64,000 nt of DNA from Patella vulgata (Eukaryota > Mollusca > Gastropoda > Patellidae), in the NCBI RefSeq assembly GCF_932274485.2, contig NC_065879.2:17038591-17102590 (forward strand), given 5' to 3'. Positions 53,801 to 64,000 of this stretch are shown one piece after another. Under the pieces are notes generated by a model. The model did no database searches. It had not been told where the DNA came from and was given only the letters and a program-made list of their open reading frames with translations. The position numbers and the translations under genes were made by a program. How positions within the stretch are numbered: position 1 is the stretch's first letter; the number at the start of each line of letters is the position of its first letter.

Positions 53801-56800
53801 GCCAAATTAAAAACTTGACACTGATGAATTTCAACAAAAATTTTTTTCTGGTAAGTCAAATAAATTTTAAAGTGTTTCTAACGATAGTAATTAGTAAGAA
53901 GCCTTTAATTTCATAAAATTGTAAAGTCACATGGATCACGTGACTTTTGAGCATATAAAGATGAAAAACCTGAAAAACACGTGCAAACACAAACTCGTGA
54001 GGTCAATCGATGCAAGTTTGCTTAAACTGAACACGCACACGTAACTTGAACTGGAAAAACAAATTAAAATTTTTATTTTCATCTTTGTTAGCTACGTGCT
54101 ATAGGTAGGCTCTATGCTGGTGAGTCTGTGGTCACTGTTGCAAGAGCCTTTAATTGTTCACGCCAGACAATAATTAATCTTAGAATGAGAGTGCTTCAAA
54201 CTGGAACTATTGCCGACCGCCCAAGGACGGGAGCGCCACGTGTGACGTCACTCCAGGAAGATCAAGCAATACGATTACGTCATCTTAGAAACAGATTTGT
54301 CACTGCAACCTCCAAAAGTAGAGAGATGTTTGGTGGAAGGGTAACTGCAAAAACTGTTCGAAATCGCTTGGAGGCTGCTGGTCTTCGAGCTCGGAGGCCC
54401 TACAATGGACCAATATTGACACTTCTTCATCGCCGTAACCGACTTGTGTGGGCCACAAGACACATACGATTTACTCAAAGACAGTGGAATTCGGTTGTCT
54501 TTAGTGACGAATCTCGGATCACTTTGAGATTTGCCGATGGCAGGGTCCGAGTGTACCGCAGACGAGGTGAACGTTACGCTCAAGTATGCGTCAGAGAAGT
54601 TGGCCGATTTGGTGGCGGCAGCGTCATGGTTTGGGGTTCTTTTTGTGCACATGGACGTTCTCCTCTTGTTGTTGTCCAAGGGAAATTAAATGCTGTCCAG
54701 TACAGGGATCAGATTTTGCAACCTGTTCTTCTTCCGTTTATGCATGTGCCTGGACTAACGTTTCGACAAGACAATGCTCGACCCCATACAGCAATTGCTA
54801 CCCAGAATTTTTTAAGAAATGCCGGTGTCCAAGTCCTGGATTGGCCGTCGCTTAGCCCTGACCTTAATCCTATTGAACACATCTGGGACGAACTGGGTCG
54901 ACGTGTTCGTCAGCAAGTGAATCCACCACTGACGTTGCAGGACCTTCAACATGCTCTTGCTGGGCAGTGACGACGTCTTCCTCGGGTAGTGTTTACTAAT
55001 GTTCTGAGATCCATGAGAAGACGTTGTGTGGCAGTACGAGACGCTAGAGGAGGCCACAACCGTTACTAAACACTCCAAGTCTGTGAATTTCATTTTGGGG
55101 GGTACTGTGACATCACGAACGTTATCAACGTCAAGGACTTTCGGCGAGACGTATTCTTGCTTTCTGTTGATGTCAAGGTCGCCTGTGCACAACATAACAC
55201 TAAAATAATTGCCTTAAACCAAATATTAAAAATCTAGTCCCAAAAATCCCGAGTGTCAAGTTTTTAATTTGGCTGAGTATAGTTTGACTCAGATCGATTG
55301 ATGGTATCACAAAGTGAACATCAGGGTATTTAATAACATGGCCGACAAGGTCCTATGTCGGCGGCTAAATCTATTTGTTAAGGCCAGATCAATTTTCATC
55401 AAGGTCGCTGAGATGTAAAAAAGGTTTATGGCAAATGATTGTTGGCGAGATTGTAGGTTAGGGATAGGGTAAGCATGATGGCTAGCTTCAGCGTTAGATG
55501 GTTAACGCGTGCTCGTTGGATCAGAAGGGCTGCCATGGAGTCAAGCAGCGTGGTTTCGATTCCCCGCTTGCACGCACGTGACAAAGAGTAGGGTCGCTTG
55601 TCCAACCCCGTGGGTTTTCTCTAGGTTCCCCAGTTTCCTCTCACTGCTAAAGACCCCTTAAACGCAAGCGAATTATTGAAATAAACTTGAAACTCGAAAT
55701 GACCTAGTTTGTGTCGAGTGTGCGTTAAACCCATTTCTCTTTCTCTTATTTGCATATTGTTTACTTTCGTTTTAGATTATTTTGCTTACTTAAATGTACG
55801 AGATTATAAAGATGTAAACAAAATAGTTATACCTAACACAACAGCTGTACTAGTCAGTGAGAGTCTTTCAATTAATTCTGATATCTGCTTTCGGTTTTAT
55901 TATCATATGTACGGTGCAGCTATAAATAGACTATCTATGGGTATTTTGAATGACAGTAAAAAGCAGCAGATGTTTATTAAAACTGGAGATCAAAATAATT
56001 CATGGCATTGTGGTAGTTTTGATGTTCAGACGACAGTAAATACAAAGGTATGTTGAAAAATAAGACTTTATAACTGATTTTCGATAAAGATTGGTAAGAA
56101 AGACCCTCTTCGATCCTGCACCCCTTCATGTTCGTCGCAATCACCCATCATCACAACCACCAGTAAAGCATCATCATGACCATCGCCATCGTCCACGCCG
56201 TAATTGTCGTAAAGCGTCTATCGCGTATTATGGCATTGTCGATACCCTCAAACTTATTATTGTCGCCCTTGTCCTGTTCTATTATCAGTGGTTTCAATGT
56301 TGGTATAAAAAGGGCATCAGACCCTCCTCTCTCCTGTACCTCTCCATTTTCGTCGCAATCACCCATCATCACCCCCAATAAAGCAACCCCATAGTCATCG
56401 CCGTAGTAGTTAATGAGCATTATTGTCATCAAGTACCACTTGTTGATAGCGTCAGCATAATTAGCTTCAGTGCATGAGTGCCTTGGAAAGCGGGACACAC
56501 TGTCGCTCACTGAGTAAAGCGCTCGCTTTAACAGGAGATACCGTGTTGGTAGAGAAAGTTCCTTGGTGTTATTCAGCATGGTTGCCCCTTGTCAGTGATA
56601 CAGGGTGGAGGGCCAGACAAGGAACAGTGTCTAGTCGTTTGGGTGGAATACAAAACTGAGGTAATGTGCACAGGTTAATATGTGTGTAAAAGAGCCCAGG
56701 CAGTTGGAATTCGGGAAACTTTCCCCTCGTAGCACATTAGACCGGTAGGGGCAGAAAAGTAGAATGGTAAAGCCCCTTTCATTTCATGATTGATATATTT

Positions 56801-59038
56801 AAATAACTTTATTTGCTAGATCTATATTGAAGCAGTAACTGGTGAGAATATATTTGGAGATATAGCTATAGATGATCTGGAGATAATCCAAGGCAAATGT
56901 AACTGTAAGTATTAAATTATTGATTTATTCAGCTTCGACGTTCGTCAGGAAATGAAGAAAAAAAACGTCCTGCTATCTGCACCTTGTGTTATTTTATCTT
57001 TTGGGAGCCGCTGTGGCACAGTGGGTCAAATGTTGGTTGGTTAACCTGGAGGTCCCGTATTCGATTCCGGTTTTGGCTGAGAAAGTTCATCTTAATTTGG
57101 CCCCCTCGTCAGTCTACGATGATGTTTAAAAATTCTCCGCGTGACTTAAAGAGGGCCACGTGGATAATTTTATAACGTCATCGTAGACTCGATTGTCTAC
57201 CTAGCGCAAATTAGTGAGTATTGCCACCGGTTGACGAAATCTAGAGTAATCAGTGTTCCCAATTATTTTAATCCAATCTGTTTCTCACCTTGGTATTATT
57301 ATATCTGCTGAAAGAGAATCGGTTTCAGACGAGTTATTTGCCCCGGAGTTAGAAATCGGAATCAGACCAGTTATTTGAAATGAACTGAAATGGGGTTTAA
57401 CGTCCTACTGTTCTGCTCCTATGCTGGGCTAATGAAGACGGGCATACGCCATACAGTGTACTATGAGGGAAATTTTGCCCGGGCTGCGGCACTATCGCCT
57501 ACTCTTACATCGAATTCCAACTGCCAAGGGATCTTTTACGTGTCAGTTATTTGATAATCTCGCTTAGGAACATGGATATAACAGACTTTAGACATTATAC
57601 TTAGTCATAGCTTAATGTTTTTTTAAAATAATTTCCACGTTACAGGCGCCTGTGTTATAAACCGTACGTTCAAAACTCTAAATATTCTCAAACTGTAATG
57701 GCGTTAACGCATTTGGTTATTATCAGGTTATTTTAATGTTGTTTATCTTTTCAAGCAAGTTGCGGTACTATATCACCAGACAGTCCTACGACATTACCAA
57801 GTAATATAATAACCAATTCGACGAGTCCTGTTCGATCGTCACCTACAACACAACCAGGCAACCCCGGGACGACAAAAGAGACGTTTAATCCTGTTACAGG
57901 TACTCTATTAAATCATTTAACCACCCAATATATCAAAATGATATGAAATGGAGTTTAACGTCCAACTGGGATAATGGAGACAGACACACGCCATGCCTTG
58001 TGGCAGGAAGGAAATTTTACGTGCATGCCAAAATTTACACGGGACCTCTGTTTTCTTCCCATCCGAACGACTAGACGCTGTCCCTTTCCGGTACTCCCTC
58101 CTGCACCATTAGTTCCCCCTTGTCAGCCGTGCAAGACGCTGGCCCTAGCAAAGACAGCGTCTATTAATTCGGGTGGGACGAATAAAATTGAACCATAACT
58201 TACTCCCAAAATTACCCAGTTTGTGTCGAGTGGACGTTAAACTCAAGTTTCCCAGGTTAAAAACGGCTCGTGCACATGTAAAGTCACTGGGTGTCTTGTA
58301 AAAATTGAATCTGTAAAAGGGATATCGGTACAAAAATGGTTTACTTCCGTTCAAAGATATGAGAGAGAGAGAGGGATAGACAGAGAGAGAGAGAGAGAGA
58401 GAGATAGAGAGGGAGAGAAATGGGGTTTAACGTCCACTCGACACAAACTAGGTCATTTCGGGACTAACATATGGTTTAATTTTATTTCAATAATTCATTG
58501 CACGTAGGGGTCTTTAGCAGTGGGGGGGAAACGGAGGACCCGGAGAAAACCCACGAGATTGGACAGGCGACCCCACACCTTGTCATGTACAACCGGGGAT
58601 TCGAACCCACGCCAACTGACTCAATGACAGGCCGTATGATACAGCACGCACGTGCTAAGCACTCGGCCATCACCCCCCCCCCCCCAACATGGTATGACCA
58701 AAACAAGCCACCGTCACCAATAACCTCCGCTAATATCAAAAGACGACCAGAGAAATGAAATGGGGTTTAACGTCCTAACGAAGAGAGTCATACGCCGCAC
58801 AGTAGCACACTTTAGGTTAACAAGGGAAAGGAAATGAAATGAAATGGGGTTTAACGTTCTGCTTTTCTGTTATGACTGGGCTAATGAAATTGAGGACGAT
58901 CAGAGACTAGATTTGTTTACTTTAAAATTATTATAAATCTTTTGTTATTTCAGATAATATTTTGATATATGCTACTTGTATACCCATAGCAGTATTAATA
59001 CTAATAGGTGTGGTAGCCTTCATCTGTTACAAGAACAA
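50825..59038 (+). CDS. MAM-domain membrane protein, gene B, first six exons (3' end outside window)
   Basis: Paralogue of the gene at 37924. Exons: 50825-50873, 51811-51954, 55776-56047, 56820-56904, 57756-57899, 58954-59038, all in phase and at the same splice positions as gene A. The signal peptide is MIGSRLYTTLWITIFAG. The MAM domain keeps SCDFESDFCGW, ICFRFYYHMYG, WHCGSFDV and IAIDDLEIIQGKC. Relative to gene A, exon 2 is two codons shorter (EASAIWER against EPEARAIWKR). The stalk exon differs strongly (SPVRSSPTTQPGNPGTTKE region) while the transmembrane exon differs by one residue. The cytoplasmic tail exon is not in the window. DNA at 63660-64000 matches the intron of gene A that precedes it, so it is expected a few hundred bases further on. 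No stop or frameshift is seen in the visible exons. Confidence 0.92.
51000..51595. repeat. SINE-B and SINE-A remnants in intron 1 of gene B
   Basis: SINE-B at about 51000-51215 (-) and diverged SINE-A at about 51355-51595 (+). These are the duplicates of the 38085-38278 and 38425-38672 copies. A further SINE-A tail (51728-51800, -), absent from gene A, abuts the acceptor of exon 2. Confidence 0.7.
51955..53120. other. Intron 2 of gene B, left part, no separate gene seen
   Basis: A frame at 52115-52396 has some protein-like look (FYFEIAPGMSATMFLSIWNN) but no recognisable family. Positions 52560-52760 include a CRE-like gatgacgtcagcacataaac and an imperfect palindrome (tgacatcacacgaagtgatg). 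Confidence 0.35.
53121..53520. repeat. AT-rich minisatellite
   Basis: Four to five degenerate units, 70-110 bp apart, each with acaacattttctgcaggct, then cacttttcattcc and aattaacaaataaa. Two units contain accggtaa/accggtac. Confidence 0.7.
53795..55279 (+). mobile_element. Tc1-like DNA transposon, ~1.49 kb
   Basis: The ends are inverted repeats, tactcagccaaattaaaaac and gtttttaatttggctgagta (about 28 bp including acttgacact), flanked by TA on both sides. It is inserted in intron 2 of gene B and absent from gene A, so it is younger than the gene duplication. Confidence 0.93.
54128..54970 (+). CDS. Tc1-like transposase, ends early
   Basis: A cut-and-paste transposase of the Tc1 group that excises and inserts at TA. 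From 54095 the frame reads RAIGRLYAGESVVTVARAFN, then CSRQTIINLRMR (paired-like helix-turn-helix), GGSVMVWG, and the DD34E triad (numbered from 54128) at D127 (VVFSDES), D215 (FRQDNARPH) and E250 (LSPDLNPIEHIWDEL). A TGA at 54968-54970 sits where family members have Trp (AGQ then RRLPRVVF), and the same frame continues to TAA at 55067-55069, so about 33 residues are lost. The start codon is unclear: an in-frame TAG lies at 54089 and a tttgttag acceptor-like site precedes ctacgtgct, so a small upstream exon is possible. Probably inactive. Confidence 0.9.
   Translation: MVTVARAFNCSRQTIINLRMRVLQTGTIADRPRTGAPRVTSLQEDQAIRLRHLRNRFVTATSKSREMFGGRVTAKTVRNRLEAAGLRARRPYNGPILTLLHRRNRLVWATRHIRFTQRQWNSVVFSDESRITLRFADGRVRVYRRRGERYAQVCVREVGRFGGGSVMVWGSFCAHGRSPLVVVQGKLNAVQYRDQILQPVLLPFMHVPGLTFRQDNARPHTAIATQNFLRNAGVQVLDWPSLSPDLNPIEHIWDELGRRVRQQVNPPLTLQDLQHALAGQ
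55490..55748 (+). repeat. SINE-B copy, plus orientation
   Basis: The only clear plus-strand SINE-B. The head is gcgttagatggttaacgcgt, the B-box-like segment ggtttcgattccccgc, the body ctaaagaccccttaaacgca, and the end gcgttaaacccatttctctt followed by a short (ct)n. It ends about 27 bp before exon 3 of gene B. Confidence 0.8.
56495..56790 (+). repeat. SINE-A in intron 3 of gene B
   Basis: Duplicate of 40325-40622 in gene A (same position before the exon starting atctatattgaagcagtaac). Confidence 0.75.
57000..57195 (+). repeat. Truncated SINE-A followed by an 80 bp hairpin
   Basis: The SINE-A head (ggagccgctgtggcacagtg) stops at about 57110. It is followed by an imperfect palindrome (57112-57191) with ends agtctacgatgatg and catcgtagact. 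Gene A has the uninterrupted SINE-A at 40845-41140, so the hairpin element may have entered and removed the rest. Confidence 0.65.
57375..57545 (-). repeat. SINE-A fragment
   Basis: Has gaaatggggtttaacgtcct, ctaatgaagacgggcatacg and attccaactgccaagggatc. It is specific to unit B. Confidence 0.75.
57935..58165 (-). repeat. SINE-A copy in intron 5 of gene B
   Basis: Counterpart of the interrupted SINE-A at 41462-42150, here without an internal SINE-B. Confidence 0.7.
58360..58690 (-). repeat. SINE-B with long (GA)n end
   Basis: (GA)n at 58361-58418, then gaaatggggtttaacgtcca, aaacggaggacccggagaaa and the head gtgctaagcactcggccatc, next to a poly-C run. Two short SINE-A tails follow (58755-58800 and 58830-58885). 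Confidence 0.8.
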
Positions 59039-59955
59039 GTAAGTACAGTTTTATCAAAATCTACTTGTAGCTGCTGCTAACTAGACATACTTGCGGCTGC
59101 TAGAATTGCGGTAGGTTTGCTGAATAATTTTCCAAACATCAGAACAATATTCTTCGATGACAATGTTTAATGACAATAATACTTCAGGACATCAATCTCA
59201 TAACAGACATAGATCTGAACTGCAGATTCAGACTAACAGCATTTTAACATCACATCAGCAAAGACATTCTTCTAAATTAATTATGCCATTATAACTTCAT
59301 TTCAATATCGCTTGATGTATGGGAAAACTCACACAAGTGATAACATTAGCTGCAACGAGACAACAGACAACCATAAGAACACACCCCAACATCTAAAAAT
59401 GTAAACTTAATCTGTCGTGGACTAGACTCTGTCCCTAAGATTTAGGCCTTTTCTGCATACTGTCAAATAATAGATTTCTAACAAGACATACGTGAATTAA
59501 ACTCCACAGCTTAGACAGAAATCATGCTTACATTTACATCAATACAAATACGTTTTCATATGAAATGACACACATCAAAACTTAATCATTTCATGCTATA
59601 TGGCATGGGGCTATGGCTGCCAATTTGCAACACGTGGGCAGCAAGTAAATAACATTCTAATAAATTTACAAATACACCTCAATATATGACTTAGTTGGAA
59701 GGAAAGTTTAGCCACATTAAAGAGGGGTGTTTTATCTACTTTTTTACATAAATTTAGTTTACATACCAAATTGTGTCCTACCAAAATTATAAATTTCAAT
59801 TGGAACTAGACCAGCGCGTTTGGCAACATCAAAAACATACCAAAAAACCTCGCGCGAATAATTACGTAATACGTCATTAGTATCTGCGTACTGGGCTTAT
59901 TCTTTTGGGCTTTACGTACATCCCAGACCTACTAGAGAGGCGTTAAAGGTCATTT
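59039..59955. other. Intron 6 of gene B, left part
   Basis: AT-rich, with no gene and no match to the satellite that fills the corresponding intron of gene A. Confidence 0.4.
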
Positions 59956-62900
59956 CATTTTAGAGCAGGAGCCCAGGGGGTCAACCTAGCTGAAAATTGT
60001 ACCAATTATATGGTATCAAAGCATGCATATCTGGTATCATCAAAATGTAAGTCTGCCGGGTATCTGGTGGTGGGTGTGGCTGTGGGGGCTTCGATACTGG
60101 GTATGGATTCTTGAGCTAGATTAGCTAAAAAGTGTACCGCATGAAAATGGCACAGCAGTGTACCGTACATCTTCAGGTATTACAAAAACACTCTGACAGA
60201 CATTTCTAGTGGTGGGGTACCCCCGACAGAGTTATGTAATTGCCAGACCACAGCTAGGCTAGATTAGCTGAAATCTGTACCACTTAAAACTGCTTTTAAG
60301 TTGTTCAGCATCACCAGAGGAATCAAGAATGATCACTGCCAGACAATTTGTGCGGTGGGTTACTCCGACAGACACGACGAAAATACCACGCCACCCCCCC
60401 CCCCCCCAACTAGACTAGATTAGCTGAAGTCCGTACCACCTAAAAGTGCTTGGAAGTTGTTCAGCACCACCACAGGGATCATGAATTACTACTGCCAGAC
60501 AGATATTGCGGTGGGGTACCCCTGAAAGAAACCCAAAATGCCCCACCCCGCAACTAGGCTAGATTAGCTGAAATATGTACCACTTGTAACTGCTTTGGTG
60601 TTGTTCAGCACCACCAAAGGAATCATGAATGATCACTGCCAAACAGATTGTACGGTGGGTAACCCCTAACAGACATGCACAAAATGACACGCCTCGCAAT
60701 TAGGCTAGAGTGGCTGAAGTGTGTACCACTTAAAACTGCTTGGAAATTGTTCAGCACCCCAGGGATCACACTGCCCATTGCTAGAGAGTTTGTTTGGTGG
60801 GGTTCTCCCAAGAGACACGACAGCCCCCCTCCCAAAAATCTGGGTCAGGCATATTGAGAATTCTAGGTATTACATATTTTCATGGGTATGTAATATCTAT
60901 TAAAGATTAAGTAATCGTATAAAGAATAATAAGTAGTGGTTCAACTCAGTGACCACTGACATACGAACCATAGGTTTTTTGCGTGGATTATATGTCTTTA
61001 ATATGTGTAGATTCAGAATCTGGGTAATGCCACACTGGCCCCCTTCGGAAAATTTAAATATTCAAGATGGCCGACATGAGACATTTTCTGGTTATTTACT
61101 TTAATTTAGTTGGGTAAAAGTCAGGACAGATTCTCTCGGACCTCGGTATGAAGCTGGTTTCTATCGTAATTTGAGCCGCTGAATCCAATGAGTTTTGCTA
61201 TTCCACTAGGGGGCCAAGTTCAAAATGGAGGCTTATTTTGGAGGGAAACCCATATCGTCCCCCAACAAAGGTGTGCAGTATATTAAAATATAGGGTTTCA
61301 GTGTCAGTTACTTCAGATATAAACATAAAAACATATTCCGACCAAAAGGTATTCCAGGTTGAGGTCATATTCAAAGTGGTGGCCAATTTTCGCGAGACAT
61401 AACGATGTTAGTAATGTTTTAAACTATAAGTTTTCTGATTCGCCGGATTCATAGAGCGAATTGTCAAGCATACATTATGTATTGTTTAATGGTCGAGAGC
61501 GAGACATTAAGTTATATATTGTAACAACAAGAGGACCGTCAACTCGAGACCATTAAACATCTTAAAATACAGACACTCCGCACGTGCGTTTACAGTGAAA
61601 TACGTCACCCGAGTCTAATATTTGACAAGGTACGATTGGCAAGTTGCCCGTACGATTATTTGAAATAATGGTACGCCAACATCAAAGAATACAGGGGACA
61701 GAATATCATCGGATTGGAATACGTTTTGGTCGAAACGTGTTTTTTATGTTTATATTTGAAGTAATTGACAACGAAAACCTATATTTCAATAAATTACAAG
61801 CTGTTTTAGGGAACATTATGAGTTTCCTTCAAAACTGAGCCCCCATTGTGAATTTGGCTTCCTACTGGAATTAGCAGTCACTTTTAGGAGGAACACCCAA
61901 GCTCGTCAGATTCAATGGGTCAAATTCTTATAGAAACTACCATCATACCAAGGTTCGAGAGAATCTCTCCCGAATTTTACCCCACTAAATTAAAGTAAAT
62001 AACCAGAAAATGTCTCATGACGACCATCTTGAATATTAACATTTCCCCAGAGTGGCATCATCCTTCAGCTTATGTAGCCTTGTTGCGGGGCGTGACATTT
62101 TGAGCTTTTTGTCATTGGTACCCTACGATCAAACTGTCTTGTAGTGGTCATTCTTGATTCCTGCGGTGGCGCTGAATAACCTCCAGTTTTAGGTGGTACC
62201 GACTTCAGCTAAGCCTAGTTTTGGGGCGTGGCAATTTGGCCGGTCGTCAAGGTTACCCTACCGCACAATCGGTCTGGCAGTGGTAATCCATGATTCCTGA
62301 GGTTTTGCCGAATAGCAGCCAATTAATTGTAGATCGTATTGACTTCAACTAATCTAGCCTAGTTGGGGGGCGGGGTGGGCGTGGTATTTTGGGTGTGTCT
62401 GTCAAGGGTAACCCATCACACAAACTGTCTGGCTGTGGTCATTCTTGATTGATGTGGTGGTGCTGAACAACTTCCAAGCAGTTTTGGGTAGTACGGGCTT
62501 CAGCTAGTTTAGCCTAGTTGGGGGCGTGGCATTTTTGGCGTGTCTGTTAGTGTTAGGGGTAACCCACCGCACAAACTGCCTGGCAGTGATGATTCATGAT
62601 TCCTGTGGGGCTGAACAACTTCCAGGCAGTTTTAGGTGGTACGGGCTTCAGCTTATCTAGCCTAGGTGGGGAGGGGCGGGGCTGGCATTTTGGGCATGTG
62701 CGTTAGGGGTAGCCCACCTAAAACTGTCTGGCAATGATCACTCATTATTCCTGTGGTGCTGAATGACTTCCAAGCAGTTTTAGGCGGTACGGATTTAAGC
62801 TAATCTAGACTAGCTGGGAGGCGTGGTATATTGGGTGTGTCTGTTCTGTTAGGGATAACCCACCGCACAAATTGTCTGGCAGTGATCATTCTTGATTCCT

Positions 62901-63269
62901 GTGGTGATTCTGAACAATTTCCAAGCAGTTTTAAGTGGTACAGATTTCAGCTAATCTAGCCTAGCTGTGGTCTGGCAATTACATAACTCTGTCGGGGGTA
63001 CCCCACAACTAGAAATGTCTGTCAGAGTGTTTTTGTAATACTTGAAGATGTATGGTACACTGCTGTACCATTTTCATGTGGTACACTTTTGAGCTAATCT
63101 AGCTCAAGAATTCATACCCAGTATCGAAGCCCTCACAGCCACACCCACCACCAGATACCCGGCAGACTTACATTTTGATGATACCAGATATGCATACTTT
63201 GATACCATATATGCGAAAATTGGTACACTTTTCAGCTAGGCTAACCTCCTGGGCTCCCGGTCTATTTAG
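59956..63269. mobile_element. 3.3 kb foldback (palindromic) element with tandem subrepeats
   Basis: The two halves are inverted copies of each other along almost their whole length (centre about 61.53 kb). For example, atgtaagtctgccgggtatc at 60046 is inverted near 63160, and taattaagtaaa-type sequences next to ccagaaaatgtctcatg near 61085 are inverted near 62010. Each arm carries at least four units of 145-156 bp (starts at about 60259, 60415, 60559, 60704), built on ctagattagctgaa, gtaccac, ttgttcagcaccacca and ctgccagaca. ggtcattt flanks both outer ends (59948-59955 and 63270-63277), an 8 bp duplication as in hAT-type insertions. There is no transposase, so it is non-autonomous. Open frames inside are shadows. 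Confidence 0.88.
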
Positions 63270-63384
63270 GGTCATTTTTGTTTGAAGTCTACACTACTGC
63301 TTTTGTCTATCCAAAGTAGTAATAATTTTATTAATCCGTATAACTCCTGTTATGTTTAATATTTGCATAGCGTAACTTGGGCTA

Positions 63385-63622
63385 CATCTTTGATAACAGA
63401 ACAGGCCTTTATATCCTAAAATTTAACAAGCTCAGGAACAATCTTCCTGTAACCATTAGACAATCAAATTCGTATCATATATTTAAGCGTAAATTGAAAA
63501 CTCATCTCTTCGAACAGTGTTATGATTAGTTTTATGTTTTTGTAAAGCGCTTAGGAATATTTTCATATGTATTGTAGCGCTATATAAATGAAATGATAAT
63601 AATAATAATAATAATAATAATG
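63385..63622 (+). pseudogene. CR1/L2-type LINE 3' end
   Basis: The frame reads NNLPVTIRQSNSYHIFKRKL, then KTHLFEQCYD and a stop at about 63530: the last residues of a CR1/L2-type reverse transcriptase protein. The 3' UTR carries tgtaaagcgcttaggaatat and gtagcgctatataaatgaaa, and ends in (aat)n. It is inserted in unit B only. Confidence 0.85.
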
Positions 63623-63654
63623 GTAGTAATAATAAGCGTTTGAAAACTTCGTTT

Positions 63655-64000
63655 CTTTAATTGATTGGAAACCAAAGTAACGCATGTTGACATTTAACGG
63701 CGTTTTTAAAGAATAAACAATGGGCGTTACTTGAAAATGTTTCTTTTTAAATTTTCAAAATTTATAAAGTAATATATTTGTTAATTAGTATAATAAAAGG
63801 CTGATTAATGGCAGGACATTATTCCTACTCGCTTAAACTTATTGTCGTTTTACAGGATAATGTTGGTGTCTACCAATATTACATGAAAGAATTGGCTAAA
63901 CATATTCCCAATATAATTGTAACAAAGAGATCTTTGTCACGTTTGATTTGTAACAACGATTTGAAGAATCGGGAAGTGGCGCATAAAAATGAAAACAGTT
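63655..64000 (+). repeat. End of unit B homologous to intron 6 of gene A
   Basis: Matches 44590-45020 (ggcgtttttaaagaataaac; gctgattaatggcaggacat; aatcgggaagtggcgcataa). In gene A this is followed about 360 bp later by the cytoplasmic tail exon. Confidence 0.85.

Noticed and set aside
54275-54679. Minus-strand frames inside the Tc1-like transposase (54275-54679, 54812-55195)
   Set aside because: They are shadows of the transposase frame, with no recognisable motif.
56091-56579. Overlapping His/Arg-rich frames on both strands in intron 3 of gene B
   Set aside because: They derive from tcatcac/catcgtc-like simple sequence. The same region in gene A (about 39895-40075) does not keep the frame.
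59611-61838. Open frames within and next to the foldback element as genes
   Set aside because: The arms are inverted copies with tandem units. Frames are short, unrelated between arms and without motifs.

Overview
The window is animal nuclear DNA, AT-rich, with introns and dense transposon debris. Split coding exons with GT-AG introns, a beta-1,4-galactosyltransferase, a MAM-domain receptor-like gene pair and many tRNA-headed SINEs point to a metazoan. The style of the repeats and of the transposase/HECT proteins suggests a lophotrochozoan, most likely a mollusc; that last step is inference.

Layout. (1) 1-4400: repeats only. (2) 4424-9802, + strand: a complete six-exon beta-1,4-galactosyltransferase gene (321 aa) whose splice phases all fit. 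(3) About 10.5-14.2 kb: a 5'-damaged L1/Tx1-type LINE with one 929-codon open reverse transcriptase frame. (4) 14.3-19.2 kb: SINEs, small non-autonomous DNA elements and a LINE remnant. (5) 19211-33428: a 14.2 kb DNA transposon with ~300 bp terminal inverted repeats and a 6 bp target duplication (CTATCC). It carries two convergent multi-exon genes: a HECT-type E3 ubiquitin ligase on + and an intact-looking four-exon DDE integrase-type transposase (479 aa) on -. It sits inside a small TTAA-ended repeat, other copies of which in this window show the empty site. (6) 34.8-45.7 kb: gene A of a tandem pair, a seven-exon single-pass membrane protein with signal peptide, MAM domain, Thr/Pro stalk, transmembrane helix and tyrosine-rich tail (354 aa). 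(7) 47.5-64 kb: gene B, its paralogue, with six of seven exons seen; the tail exon should lie just past the window end. Its introns hold a Tc1-like element (53795-55279) and a 3.3 kb palindromic foldback element (59956-63269).

The most notable object is the 14.2 kb transposon. Its ends (TAT...ATA), 6 bp duplication and IS3-like DDE transposase fit the eukaryotic IS3EU group as I remember it. The HECT ligase, which genome annotation would normally call a host gene such as a G2E3-like ligase, lies fully between the inverted repeats and so appears to be part of the element. In this copy the HECT frame has one single-base shift in a G run and one in-frame stop, while the transposase reads through all exons.

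I saw no rRNA genes, no CRISPR arrays, no convincing functional tRNA genes and no retroviral or LTR elements.
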